DNA from: Chenopodium formosanum
Taxonomy: Eukaryota > Streptophyta > Magnoliopsida > Caryophyllales > Amaranthaceae
Direction of reading: 5' to 3'
NCBI GenBank assembly: GCA_024500155.1
Contig: CM044874.1
Location: 2,731,001-2,795,000, forward strand
Length of the DNA stretch: 64,000 bases
In this document: in pieces, positions 46,791 through 59,092 of the stretch
How the letters are laid out: each line of letters starts with the position of its first letter
How positions within the stretch are numbered: position 1 is the first letter of the stretch
Translations under genes and position numbers: made by a program
Notes under the pieces: generated by a model
The model's database searches: none
What the model was told of the DNA's origin: nothing
The model's input: the letters and a program-made list of their open reading frames with translations, nothing else

Positions 46791-49700
46791 ATGGATTTAG
46801 ATGATGTTCAAGATAATTCTCCTTCTTCCGCTGTTACTCATTCAGGTAATTTTCATTGTTTTAATACTTTAATTTCAATTTACTTACATGTTCTAAACTT
46901 TACTTAGTTGTATATTTTAAAGTAATTTGTGAATTTGTGGATTATGTTTAAAAGATGTTTTAATGTTCTAGATTATTTCATTATGTTCTAAACTTTTTCA
47001 CTTTATTCTATTTTAATTTAGTTACATGTTCTAAACTTTACTTACATGTTCTAAACTTTAAACTTTACTTACATGTTTTAAAGTAATTTTGTAAATTTGT
47101 TGATTATGTTCAAAATTTGTTTAATATTCAAAAAAAAATCTAGTTATGTTCTAAAGTAATTCTTTATTTTCTAAATTTTTTCACTTTATTCTAAATTTTA
47201 TTATGTATGTTATAAAGTAATTTACTATGTTCTAAAGTGTATTCTTAATGTTCTAAACTTTTTTCATTATGTTCTAAAGTTTTCTATGTATGTTTCTCTT
47301 TCTCTTTATGTTCTAAAGTTTATTCTTAATGTTCTAATATTTTCTTCATATTTAATGACTTTTATTGTAAGTTCTAATTTTTTTTTTTCTTTTTATGGTC
47401 TAATGCAGTTGGTGTTATTTATCATACTCCTGAGGTTGTTGGATCATTTAGCCCTGGTGGTACTACTAAGGAATGGATTCCAAGTGTTCCCGAAGAGTTA
47501 AAACCTCGTTTGGGGATGATATTCAAAGATCCCGAAGAGGGTCTTAGTTTTTATAAAGCATATGCAAATGCCGCTGGGTTTACTTCTAGGAAATCTACTA
47601 CTACAAGGAAAAAGAATAACAAAGATATAATTGCTTTTCAATATGAAGTTTGTAATAAAGAAGGTTTCAAGGCAACAAAAAAACCTATTGCTCAACAAAC
47701 CGTTGATGAAGAAGGAAAAGTTCGTATTACTAGGAAACGTTTAGTGACTCGTGTAGGATGCAATGCTCACATATGTATGAGATATGATGCAGGAAAGTAT
47801 GTTGTTAGTCAATTCAAAGAAGAACATAATCATTGTTTATATACTCCAAGTTGTGCAAAATTTCAAAAGGATAATAGAAAAATGCATATTATGCATAAGA
47901 AGTTGATTGTTGATAATTCAAAGGTGATTTATTTTTATGTGCCAAATATTGTTTTCTTTGTTCTAAAGTTGATCTTTAATCATAGTAATTTTTCTTTCTC
48001 TTTGTTTTTGTACATAGGTAAATGTTGGTCCTGTGAGGTCTTATACAATGATGAAAGAATTAGTTGGATCACATGATAATGTTGGTGCATCTAAACAAGA
48101 TTTCAAAAACTTTTATAGAGATTTGAAGGCTTATATTGCTGGATCAGATGCCCAAATGTTTGTGGATAACTTTCAAAATAAGAAATTGTTTTGGAGTGCC
48201 TTTTTTTTTACTATGATGTTGATGAAGAAGATAGACTTTGTAGAGCTTTATGGGTTGATCCTATTTGTCGAAAAAATTATGCACTTTTTGGTGATATAAT
48301 TTCTTTTGATACAACGTTCCAAACAAACAGGTGATATTCTAAATATAGATTTTTTTATGTTCCTAAATTAATATCTATCATGTTTTGATGTTCTAAACAT
48401 ATATTTCTTATGTTCTAAATTATGTATGTCTTATGTTCTAGACATATATTGCTAATGTTCTAAACATATATTGCTGATATACTAAACATAGATGCATTAT
48501 GTTCTAAAATATTGGTAAGTTTAATAATTAAATTAAATTTCTATGCTCTAAAGTTTATCCTTAATGTTCTAAAGTATACATTTATGCTTCACAATTTATC
48601 TTTATGTTCTAAAGTTTATCCTTAATGTTCTAAAGTATACCTTTATGCTACACAATTTACCTTTATGTTCTAAAGTTAATCCTTATGTTCTAATATTTTC
48701 TGCATATATAATTTATGTATGTTACAGATATAATATGATCTTTGGTCCATTTACTAGAGTTGATCATCATAAGAAATGTGTTACTTTTGCGGCTTCTTTT
48801 GTAGCTCATGAAGATATATCATCTTTCGAATGGGTTTTAAAAACTTTTCTTAAATCAATGGGAAATAACGAGCATGTGTGTTTGATTACCGATCAAGACC
48901 CTGCAATGAAAGTTGTTGTTCGTAATGTTTTTCAAACTACAGAACATAGGTTTTGTATGTGGCATATTATGAAAAAGGTGCCTGAAAAAGTAGGTTGGGC
49001 AATTACCCAAGAAACTGATTTTTTGAAAAACTTTGTGCATGTGTTTGGCATTTAGAGATTGAGCCAGCAGAATTTGAAGAAAAGTGGAACAAAGTTATTT
49101 CAGAATTCAATTTGAACGATCATGAGTGGTTGGCTCACATGTTCAACATACGTGATATGTGGATTCCAGCGTGTTTCAGAGATTTATTTTTAGGTGGCAT
49201 CATGAGGACCACATCTAGATCTGAAAGTGAAAATAATTTTTTCACTATGTTCACAAATCTCCATCTCACTTTGATTGAGTTTTACATGAGGTAATATGTA
49301 AATGTCTAAATATGTTCTAATTTTAATCTTTATGTTCAAAAGTTTTTCTTTAATGCTTTAATTTTTATTTTTATTTTTATTTTTATTTTTTTTAATTTTT
49401 TTTTTTTTTATAGTTTAACCATATTTTTCAAATCTCTTTTATTTTATAGTTTTAGGAAATAGCACTTGAGAAAAATTTTATTTTTAGAAATTTTTAAAAC
49501 ATAATAGAAACTTAGAAACTTTAGAACATAATAGAAAACTTTAGAACATAAAGGGAAAATATAATAGAACATAATAGAAATCTTTAGAACATAAGGGAAA
49601 ACTTTAGAACATAGTAGAAATACTTTAAAACATATGGGAAAACTTTAGAACATAATAAGAATGACTTTTTTTCAACTCTCTTTAATGATTTAAAGTTTTT

Positions 49701-50831
49701 TTTTTTATATTTTTTTTTATAGTTTTACCTTTTTTTTCAACTCTCTTTTATTTTATAAATTTTGTCTTAAATGTTTTAAAGTTTTAGTTTAATGTTTTAA
49801 TAGTATTTAGATCATGTGTATTATTTTAATATGTTCTAATGTAATTCACTTTATGTTCTAAAGTTATTTTCTATGTTCTAAAGTTAATTTTTATTTTCTA
49901 TAGGTTTGAATGTGCATTGGATGCTCAAAGACACACTCAAAATAAAATGGATAATGATTCAAAGAATAAGCGTCCAGAGTGTAAGACTCCAATTCCTTTA
50001 GAAAAAGATGCTTCTGAGTTGTTTACAACAACAATTTTTTATGATTTTCAATATGAGCTTGAAATTGGATGTTTTAATTGTGGTGTTGAGGAGATGAAGA
50101 AGGACAATGAGATTTACATTTTCAAATTAAGGGAAGGATCTAGGAGGAGGGCTTTTGATGTTGTTTTTGATCCAACTACCTTAGATACCAAGTGTTTTTG
50201 TAAAAAATTTGAACGTGATGGTGTGCCTTGTAGGCATATGATTTGGGTGTGGAAAGCAAGGATGTTAGAAAAAATTCCCAAGACTTACGTTCTAAATAGA
50301 TGGTGTACAATGGCTTATAAGAAGCCCATTTTTGATTTAGAGGGTAATGTTTTAGAGGAATGTCTTAATGCAGTAGATAAAAAGATGCTATTAAATGATT
50401 TGTGGTGTGAAATTCATGCTTGTGTGAGTTTAGTGCAAAACAATGAAGATGATCTAAGTGATCTTGTCAAAAAACTTCTAGCCATGAGAATAGATTTGGA
50501 ACAGAAGAAAACAACAAATGGAAGCAACAATTTTTGTAGCAAAGTTAAAGACATTGAAATGCTTATTGGAGCTAGTTTACCTTCTGAAGTTTTGATCAAA
50601 GCTCCAAAAATTTCAAAAAACAAAGGTACAGGGGTTCATGTTCCAAATCAGGTTAATGTTCCAAATGATACCCCTATTCCAAATGATACACATGTTCCAA
50701 ATAGTGACAAGAGAATAAAGAGTGACAGAGAAAAAGCTGTTGAACAAAGTCAAAAGAAGAAAAGATTATGTAGAGCATGTGGAGAGCTTGGTCATCATGA
50801 TAGTCGTAATTGTCCAGGGAAAGTCAAGTGA
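46791..50831 (+). pseudogene. FAR1-like MULE transposase, five coding exons, two frameshifts
   Basis: The enzyme cuts the terminal repeats and inserts the element. Proposed exons are 46791-46845, 47409-47923, 48018-48330, 48728-49290 and 49904-50831, all with GT/AG borders and matching phases; a leader exon lies upstream. Domains in order are: FAR1 DNA-binding (FYKAYANAAGFTSRKS, CNKEGFK, RVGCNAH, EEHNH); MULE catalytic domain with SFDTTF (first Asp), a beta-strand region FGPFTRVDHHKKCVTFAAS, LITDQDPAM (second Asp) and HRFCMWHIMKK; SWIM zinc finger (CFCKKFERDGVPCRH); and a C-terminal zinc knuckle (CRACGELGHHDSRNC). The reading frame is lost in a run of nine T at 48201-48209 and again near 49040. 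Across both sites the other frame carries the expected family sequence. The third catalytic acid is not assigned with certainty. Confidence 0.9.
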
Positions 50832-50845
50832 TATTGTAAGTAAAC

Positions 50846-50914
50846 ATTTTTTTCTTATGTTCTAATTAGTAATAAATTAAAATTATTACTAATTAGAACA
50901 TAAGAAAAAAATGC
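50846..50914. terminator. 69-bp palindrome between the convergent genes
   Basis: Two arms of 31 bases pair perfectly (CATTTTTTTCTTATGTTCTA... against its inverse ending ...AAGAAAAAAATG) around a loop of about seven bases. It lies 15 bases after the transposase stop and 40 bases before the end of the opposing ORF. It could form a strong hairpin in either transcript. A role in ending or processing both RNAs is inference. Confidence 0.6.
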
Positions 50915-51926
50915 ATCAAATATGTTTGAATTTAAATTTAATACTTTGAATTTTTAATTTAAACATTTTGTATATGTTTTAAAATGCATCAAATATGTTC
51001 TAAAATCATCCCCGTATTTGTCTTCTACCGAAACATTTGGTGGAAGAATCATGTTATCAATGACATCAAGAGTATCTTCCATAAAGTTGAAGCACAACAA
51101 ATAATAGTGATCCGGTAAAACAGCCGGAAAGAAAACCTACGTTTAGAACATAATCAGAGACTTTAGAACATAATCAAACATGTGTTTATAACATAATTAT
51201 ATACTTTAAAACATTATAATAATAAATTAGAACATAATTAGAAATACTTTAGAACATTGACATGTAATTTAGAACTCAATAAAAATAAATAGAACACTAT
51301 ATAAATAAAAAAAAAAATTAAAAAAAAAAAAAAAACTTACCAATTGAAAGTTGTTAAATGTTGTTATTTCGGCATTTGTCATTTCATTTCTCATTTGATG
51401 AAACAAAGCTTTTTTTCTATCTTCCCAACTTTCAGTATTTTTGATGTATTTTTCAGTGCAAAGAATGAGCTGGAAAATAAAAATTAAAACTCAAGTAATT
51501 AGAACATTGACATATAATTAAAACAAAGACATGTAATTTAGAACATAATTAGAAATATTTTATAACATTTACATGTGATTTAGAACTAAATCAGAACTAC
51601 TTTAGAATATCTTTTGAAATACTTTAGAAAACTTTAGAACATAATAGAAATACTTTATAACATAATAGAAAATACTTTAAAAGATTGACATGTTCTATAA
51701 ATAATTTCAAACATATATTATAATCTTTAGAATATAATAGAGAACTTTATGTCATAATTGGAATACTTTAGAACATAAGGGAAATATTTAGAACATAAAG
51801 AAAAAATATAATAGATCATAATAGAAAACTTTAGAACATAATAAAAAATCTTAAAACATAATAGAAATACTTTAGAACATAAGGGAAAACTTAAGAACAT
51901 AAGGGAAAAATATAATAGATCATAAC

Positions 51927-52700
51927 TTTTTGCCAAATCTCCTTCTTGCTCCTCTTGTCTTTCTCCTTCTTGCTCCTTTTGTCCTTCTCCTTCCTTCGAC
52001 TCTTGTCTTTCTTCTTTATTATCCTCTCGTTCTTGGTCTTGTTTCTCTTCTTGTTCTAGAAAACATAATTATAAAACACAATATTAGATTATAATTGTAT
52101 CATAAGAATTTGAGTTGGAACATTAACATAAACTTTAGAACATAAAGTGCAAACTTTAGAACATATAGCTTAAACTTTAGAACATATAGCGTAAACTTTA
52201 GAACATAAGCATATACAAATATTCTATTTCATTTTTTTTAGTACTTTTCTTTTTTAAAATACTTTAGAACATAAGGGAAAACTTTAGAACGTAAGGGGAA
52301 AATATAATAGAGCATAATAGAAAACTTTAGTTTAGAATATAATAGAAATACTTTAGATCATAACCTTTTGCCAAATCTCCTTCTTGCTCCTCTTCTCTTT
52401 CTCCTCCCTTCTTCTTTTGGCTTTCTCCTTCATTTGTCTTTTGTCTTTCTTTTTGATTATCCTCTTGTCCTTGGTCTTGCTTCTCTTCTTTATCTTGAAA
52501 ACATAATTATAAAACACAACATATAATATAATTGTATCATAAGAATTTGAGTTGAAACATTAACATAAACTTTATAACATAAAGTGCAAACTTTAGAACA
52601 TATAGCTTAAACTTTAAAACATATAGCGTAAACTTTAGAACATAAGCATATACAAATATTCTATTTCATTTTTTTTTAGTACTTTTCCTTTTTAAAATCA
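51927..52700 (-). repeat. tandem exon-plus-intron duplication, period about 439 bp
   Basis: The exons 51927-52055 and 52366-52493 encode similar Glu/Lys/Gln-rich peptides (EEKQDQ...EDN...ERQ...). Their flanking introns also match (TTGGAACATTAACATAAAC versus TTGAAACATTAACATAAAC, and ATATAGCGTAAACTTTAGAA). The landmark TGCCAAATCT lies at 51931 and 52370. Confidence 0.85.
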
Positions 52701-54364
52701 ATTAATTAAAAGAACATTAATAAGAAATGAGTTTGAAAATAGTTGGAAATTACCAAGTATAGGTGAAGAGATACTATCATCTATCTTTTCATTGATATTT
52801 CTCTCATCGTTGTTCTTTTCTCTTTCTCCTTCATTTGATGGCAAATCTTCATAATAATTACAAAATACAATTTTAGAACTTAACTATATCATAAAGATTT
52901 GAGTTGGAACATAAACACTTGATTTAAGAGCATAATTTAGAACATAGGTATAATTTAGAAATTAAACATGTAATTACCATGTCCCAATGACTTTGGTGAC
53001 TTTTCAACATTAAATTTCTTCCATGCAATGTTCATCAACATATCCAATTCTTCTATGAATGCCGGTTCATCGAAGAAATGTTGATCTTGACTAAGTATGG
53101 AAGGACTTTTTGTCTGTTGCTTTTCTTCTTCTTGATTTACCAATGGCTATATATAAGAATACATAAGTTAGAATCCAATAAGACATTTATATATGTTGAA
53201 CTATTATAAATATAAAAATTACACTTTAGAACATAGGCTGAAAATAGTTTAGAACATGATTATTATACCTTTGTGGTATACTTGCACCAAATGTTGTCTA
53301 TAAGATGATGCATTTTCCCCGTTGTTTCTTCCTCAACAAAGATATCCTTTGCTTGTTCCAACATGCTATACATCTCTTTTACATTCGATGCAAGAATTTT
53401 TGCCAAATCTCCAAATTTGCTTAAAAAACCCTAATAATTTAGAACATAAAATAATGAATATTTAAAATATTATAGAAATAAGTAAATAAATTAATAAAAA
53501 AAAATTTAAAACATTATACCATCATATCATTTGGAGACGTGATAGAATCACATGTCATTGATTGGTTTTCCACAACTTTCTCTTTTCCTTTGTCTTTCCC
53601 TTGCTTTTTTATTACTTTCTTCTCCCCTTGTTTTTCTCTAATTGTCAAGGGTTGCTCTTTCTTCTTGCCTTTGTCATTCTCTTGCCTTTTTTCCAATCCC
53701 TTTTTAAATATACATTATAAATTTTAGAATACAAGCATAAATATATTGTATAGATAAATATAAAACGATAATAAACTTTAGAACATATATTACAAAGTTT
53801 AGAACATATAGTATAAACTTTAGAACATAAGCATATACAAAAATCATACCACATTCAATTTCATTCTTTCTAGTACTTTTCCTTTTTCAAATCCAAGGTC
53901 TTTCTTAAACTTCAATCTTGTATGGAACCTTTCTTGGTTCCACAATGATATTAATGGAACTTGACGTGGTATCTCTAACCCCTTCCTTTGTACCCGATCA
54001 AAATAGGATACCTAAAAGAACATCATTAGAAATACTTTAGAACATTGATATATAATTTAGAATATCATTAGAACTTACCATAAGAAAGATTAAAGGACCC
54101 GTAAAGAAAGATTCTCCATCTAGCCATTTCTTAGTAGTTTCCATCAAGTGCTCCTTAACAAATTTGCACCAATTCAACTTAACTATATTCTTTGTATCCT
54201 TGCAACTATACAAAAACTTAATGTATAGTTGCTTGTTATTAGTTGAACGGATACAAAAACTTAATGTATACCACCGAAACTTGTTTTTGTTCTTTATCTA
54301 CCTCCTTCACCTTTTGAATCCTACTAATCAATTGTGCATTTGTTGGAGCACCCTGTAAGTAATT

Positions 54365-54930
54365 TAGAACATGGATAGGTAATTTAGAACATAATAAAAA
54401 ATACTTTAGAACATAATTAAAAATACTTTAGAACATAATCAGAATAACTTTAGAACATAAGCAAAAATACTTTAGAACATAATCAGAATAACTTTAGAAC
54501 ATAAGCAAAAATACTTTAGAACATAATGGAAAACTTTAGAACATAATAGAAATAATTTAGAACATAATAGAAAATATTTTATAATCAAAAATAATTTAAA
54601 AGATTGACATGTAATATAAATAATTTCAAACATAATAGAAAATCATAGAACATAATAGAAATACTTTAGAACATAAGGGAAAACTTTAGAACATAAGGAA
54701 AAAATATAATAGAACATAGTAGAAAACTTTAGAACAAAATATAAAACTTTAGAACATAATAGAAATAGTTTAGAACATAATGCAAAACTTTAGAACATAA
54801 GAGAAAAATATAATATAACATAGTAGAAAACTTTAGAACATATGGGAAAAATATAATGGAACATAATAGAAAATCTTAAAACATAATAAAAAAATACTTT
54901 AGAATATTATTAAAATAAATTAGAACATAA
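54365..54930. repeat. TTAGAACAT tract in the second MULE gene
   Basis: More than 20 copies of (A)CTTTAGAACATAA-type units fill an intron. Similar tracts fill most other introns of this gene (51137-51340, 51470-51926, 52056-52365, 52494-52753, 55189-55443). Confidence 0.88.
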
Positions 54931-56204
54931 GCCAAATAACAAGTTTAGAATACAAGTACACATAAAAATATTCATACCACTTTAAGGTTAAAGTTTTTTC
55001 TCCATTTTTGCATAAAATTTGCACATTCATTCTTGTTTTCTATTGTATCAAGAATTGCTATATCTCCTATTGGCAATCCATATGTCATGTGAACATCAAT
55101 TTCATCAAAGAGTATTTTTTCTTCTCTCCCCGGTAGCATCAAGCAACATCTCTTGGGATCAAAATTCGAAAGAAGTTGTTGTGTCAACCTAGATTTAAAT
55201 TAAAGGTTTAGAATACAAAATACATATAGATTAGAATTTAAATAAAAATAAAAATTAACATGATAATTAAACTTTAGAACGTTAATTAGAATTTTATGAG
55301 AATTAGAACATAATAGATGATATTTAAATAATAAAAACAAAAAATAAAAGTACTTTACAAGATTGACATGTAATATAAATAATTTCAAACATAATAGAAA
55401 ATCATAGAACATAATAGAAATACTTTAGAACACTAGTGCTTACCAAGAATCCACATAATGTGGTGCATCCAAGTTCAAAAATGCACCAAATCCAATTTTT
55501 TGAATTGCTTGTTTATGCTTATCAGAAAGATTTACCAACACTGGTTTCATTAATTCCTTAGCGGTAACTCTTTGATAAGCCGGTCTCTTATTTTTTTTCC
55601 ACTTTGATTATTTTCACATCCTCATCATCCTTTTCTTTTTCAATCTTTCTTTTCTTATTTTTCTGATTTTTTTTCAAAACCACCTGAAAAAAGTAAAACA
55701 TTAGAAAGTTTAGAACATATGTATATAATTAAAACATCAACTTAGAAATGTAAGAATTAACTTACAAAAATCATTTACTTATTAATTAAAACATTTACTT
55801 TAGAACATAAGCATGAATGTATTAGAACATAAGCATGAATATATTAGAACATATGTATATAATTAATAAAGTTACATATTATTTATAAATGTAGAATATA
55901 AACATGCAATTTATGACATTAGCATATAATTTAGAACCTTTTTACTATCATCATTCACGTCATCTCTTTTATCATCTTTCTCCTCCAACTTTGGTTCATC
56001 CATCTCATCATTAATATCATGTTGATCATCATTTTCATCATCATCATCATCTTCTTCTTCCTTTGTTTTCATTTTTCTAGTTGGTTGAATCCTTGATGAA
56101 AGCTTGACACTTTTTTTTCGTTTTTGACTTTGCACATGTTTCTCAAATTCAGCTTTGTCAATTACTTCCGCATCATTTTCAACAACTTTCCTTTAAAATC
56201 AAAT

Positions 56205-56888
56205 ATAAATGATTTAGAACATATATGATAATCTTTAGAACATAATAGAAAACTTTATATCATAACATAAATACTTTAGAACATAATAGTTACTCTTATA
56301 ACATAATAGAAATACTTTAGAACATAAAAGAAAACTTTAGAACATAAGGGAAAAATATAATAAAACATAATAGAAAATTTTATATCATAATAGAAATACT
56401 TTAGAACATAATAGAAAAACTTATAACATAATAAAAATACTTTAGAACATAAGGAAAAACTTTAGAACATAAGGGAAAAATATAATAAAACATAATAGAA
56501 AACTTTAGAACATAAGGGAAAAATATAATAGAACATAATAGAAAACTTTAGAACAAGGGAAAACTTTACAACATAATAGAAATACTTTAGAACATATGGA
56601 TAGAAAATATTAGAACATAATAGAAATACTTTAGAACATAAGGGAAAACTTTAGAGCATAAGTAAAAAAATATAATAAAACATAATAGAAAAATTTAGAA
56701 CATATGGGAAAACTTTAGAACATAATAGAAATAATTTAGAACATAGTAGAAAACTTTAGATCATTATAAAAATACTTTAGAACATAATAGAAAATCTTAG
56801 AACATAATAAAAATACTTTAAAACATAAGGGAAAACTTTAGAACATAAGGAAAAAATACTTTAGAACATAAGGGAAAACTTTAATTAC
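56205..56888. repeat. TTAGAACAT tract, right arm
   Basis: About 30 copies of the same unit as at 46165-46700 and in the same plus-strand orientation, so the two tracts are direct, not inverted. Both end in ACTTTAATTACCTTTTTCTT. Confidence 0.88.
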
Positions 56889-57549
56889 CTTTTTCTTCCA
56901 TAAGTAATTTTTTCATCCAGTATAATAGTAATTTCTTCTTCTGATTTTTCTTCATTTTGGCTTTGCATTTTGCTGAAATTTTATAAAATAAAAAACATTA
57001 GTAACATTACTACATTAGTAATATATTTTAAACATAAGAATAGTTTAGAACATGCTGAAAATAGTTTAGAACATTAGTAACATTCCTACATTAGTAATAT
57101 ATTTTATCATCAAGTCCCTAATTCTATATCCATTCTTCGCAATGATTTGTACTTCAATTAAACCCAAAATCTATCATATAACAAATATCAAACCAATAGC
57201 AGAAAAATGTAATAGCTATAAGTAATATTGTATGCAACAAAAATATGCATTCAAAAATCTGAAAACAACCTCTGCTACCCCCCCTTCTTTATAAATCAAC
57301 CATCTGTGCATAGACAAGTCACCTGACTAAGTTTAGGTTTTATGCAGAATCAGCAAACTTAGACTTTATCAAACCAATCATTGCAAGTAACCTTCCCACA
57401 ACACTAAAACCTCTTTTTATTCTTCTCCAACATTAAAGATTATTGAACTTTAGAACATAATCAAAGTATATAAATTGAACTTTAGAACATAATCGAACTA
57501 TATAAAATTGAACTTTAGAACATAATTGAACTATATAAAATCGAACAAA

Positions 57550-58013
57550 ATCAACAATGAAAATACTGATGAAAAAATCAAAGAATCAGAAACACAAGAT
57601 CACAAGACAGAAGCAGCAGATGCATCTCTTAACATCAGAAACAATATACAAGAAGCCAGAAAACGCATTTCCAACAAAAGAGAATCTGATTGCAACTTAG
57701 AGCTCCTGGATAGCTGCAGCAAATTAAAGAGGTTTTTGAGATGCAGGAAAGCAGATGAGGACATTGAGGAAGAGAAAGAATTTAACCCAAGAGGACCGAA
57801 CTTTCTTACAATTGAACCTGAACCGGAATCAGAGAAGGTAGATCTCAGGCACCAGGAGATGGATGAGAGAAGAAATGCAGACGAGTGGATGCTCGATTAT
57901 GCACTTCAGAAGACAGTCAACCAACTTGCTCCTGCTCGAAAAAGGAAGGTGGCATTACTAGTCGAAGCTTTTGAATCAGTTCTACCAATACCAAAGTTTG
58001 AGTCGCATATTAG
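57550..58013 (+). pseudogene. captured fragment of a plant calmodulin-binding protein (C-terminal CaM-binding domain)
   Basis: An open frame reads FNPRGPNFLTIEPEPESEKV, LRHQEMDERRNADEWM, LDYALQKTV, NQLAPARKRKVALLVEAFES and VLPIP. This is the hallmark C-terminal domain of plant calmodulin-binding proteins (Pfam CaM_binding family, as in potato PCBP): a basic amphipathic helix around AP-ARKRKVALLVEAFE that binds calmodulin. The fragment has no ATG of its own in frame before the domain, and the rest of the host protein is absent. It lies inside the MULE, between the A-rich CGAAAATC array and the second gene, antisense to that gene's inferred leader intron. Composition differs sharply from the surrounding repeats. 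It is best read as host exon sequence captured by the transposon. 57000-57549 shows no gene and may be partly captured as well. Confidence 0.8.
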
Positions 58014-58019
58014 CCAAAA

Positions 58020-58900
58020 TCGAACTAAAATTGAACAAAAATCAAAATATTAGCAAAAATTGAACTAAAATCAAACTATATATTTCGAAAATCAAAAATA
58101 GAAAAGAAAAATAGAACAAAAAAAAAGAAAATAGAACAAAAAAAAACAACAAAGAAAATCGAACAAAAAAAACAAAGAAAATCGAACAAAAAACAAAAAT
58201 AAACAAAATCAAACAAAAAAAAAAGAAAATCGAACCAAAAAAAAAAAATTCGTACCAAAAAAAATATAAAATCGAACAAAAAAAAAGAAAAACAGTTCGA
58301 AAATAGAAAAACAGTTCGAAAATAGAACAAAAAAAAACAACAAAGAAAAATAGAACAAAAAAAAAAGAAAATCGAACAAAAAACAAAGAAACTCGAACAA
58401 AAAAAACAAAGAAAATCGAACAAAAAAAATAAACAAAAATCGAACAAAAAAAAAATCGTACCAAAAAAAAATATAAAATCGAACAAAAAAAAAAAAGAAA
58501 AACAGTTCGAAAATAGAAAAACAATTCGAAAATAGAACAAAAAAAACAACAAAGAAAAATAGAACAAAAAAAAATAAGAAAATCGAACAAAAAACAAAGA
58601 AAATCGAACAAAAAAAAAAGAAAATCGAACAAAAAAAACAAAGAAAATCGAACAAAAAAAAAAGAAAATTGAACCAAAAAAAAATAAAATCGTACCAAAA
58701 AAATATATAAAATCGAACAAAAAAAAAAGAAAAACAGTTCGAAAATTCGAAAAGAAAAACAAAATTCAAACTATATAAAATTTTTCAACAAAAATCGAAA
58801 AGAAAAAAAAAATAACAGTTCAAAATTTCCACCCAAAATTTTCGAAAATCAACTCAAAAAAATCGAAAAGAAAAACAAAATCCATTCAACATCATGCTAA
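58020..58900. repeat. A-rich CGAAC/CGAAAATC array, right arm
   Basis: Units such as GAAAATCGAACAAAAAA recur dozens of times, with a higher-order repeat of about 240 bases (AACAGTTCGAAAATAGAA at 58287, 58500 and 58733). It mirrors the left array at 45390-46120. The Phe-rich minus-strand ORFs are by-products. Confidence 0.85.
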
Positions 58901-58940
58901 TTTCATAGAAATTTAAACAAAATCGAGAAGAAAAACATAC

Positions 58941-59092
58941 CTTAAATTAAAATCCTTCAAATTGCAATATTAGGGAGATTTTTGGGGTTTGAAGAGAGAG
59001 AGGAGGAAAGAAACGTGAGGAAGAGAGAGAAAGTTAGAGGAGAGAGAAAATTTTGGGTGGTGGGTAAGGGTTTAGAGGGAGGATATGTGTTT
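58941..59092 (-). promoter_or_regulatory. inferred leader exon of the second MULE gene with splice donor
   Basis: On the minus strand a CT-rich leader (TTTTCTCTCTCCTC) ends in TTTAAG|GTATGT, a consensus donor (58941/58940). The acceptor AATTTCAG lies four bases before the ATG exon (56972). The layout mirrors the left end. Confidence 0.5.

Larger units (their letters stand above)
50954..56968 (-). pseudogene. second MULE gene: plant-mobile-domain-like protein with truncated Ulp1 protease end, about 14 exons
   Basis: ATG at 56968. Proposed exons (minus) are 56889-56972, 55938-56190, 55444-55683, 54978-55188, 54079-54352, 53850-54011, 53520-53699, 53269-53430, 52978-53146, 52754-52846, 52366-52493, 51927-52055, 51341-51469 and 50954-51136. 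A Lys/Asp-rich start precedes a region typical of plant Ulp1-associated proteins (KIGFGAFLNLD; LLSNFDPKRCCLML; DVHMTYGLPIG; FFTGPLIFLM; YFDRV). Acidic repeats follow. The last exon resembles the C48 protease core (VFFPAVLPDHYYLLCF with a candidate catalytic His, and DVIDN with Asp) but stops before the Gln and Cys motifs. Breaks: an A run near 55592-55599 and stops in exon 5, where ATACATTAAGTTTTTGTAT is duplicated. It is not a working protease as read. Confidence 0.72.

Noticed and set aside
53539..54358. Plus-strand ORFs opposite the second MULE gene
   Set aside because: They are antisense shadows of its Lys/Glu-rich exons.
58042..58769. Overlapping minus-strand Phe-rich ORFs of 186-228 residues
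   Set aside because: By-products of the A-rich CGAAAATC array; all three minus frames are open at once.
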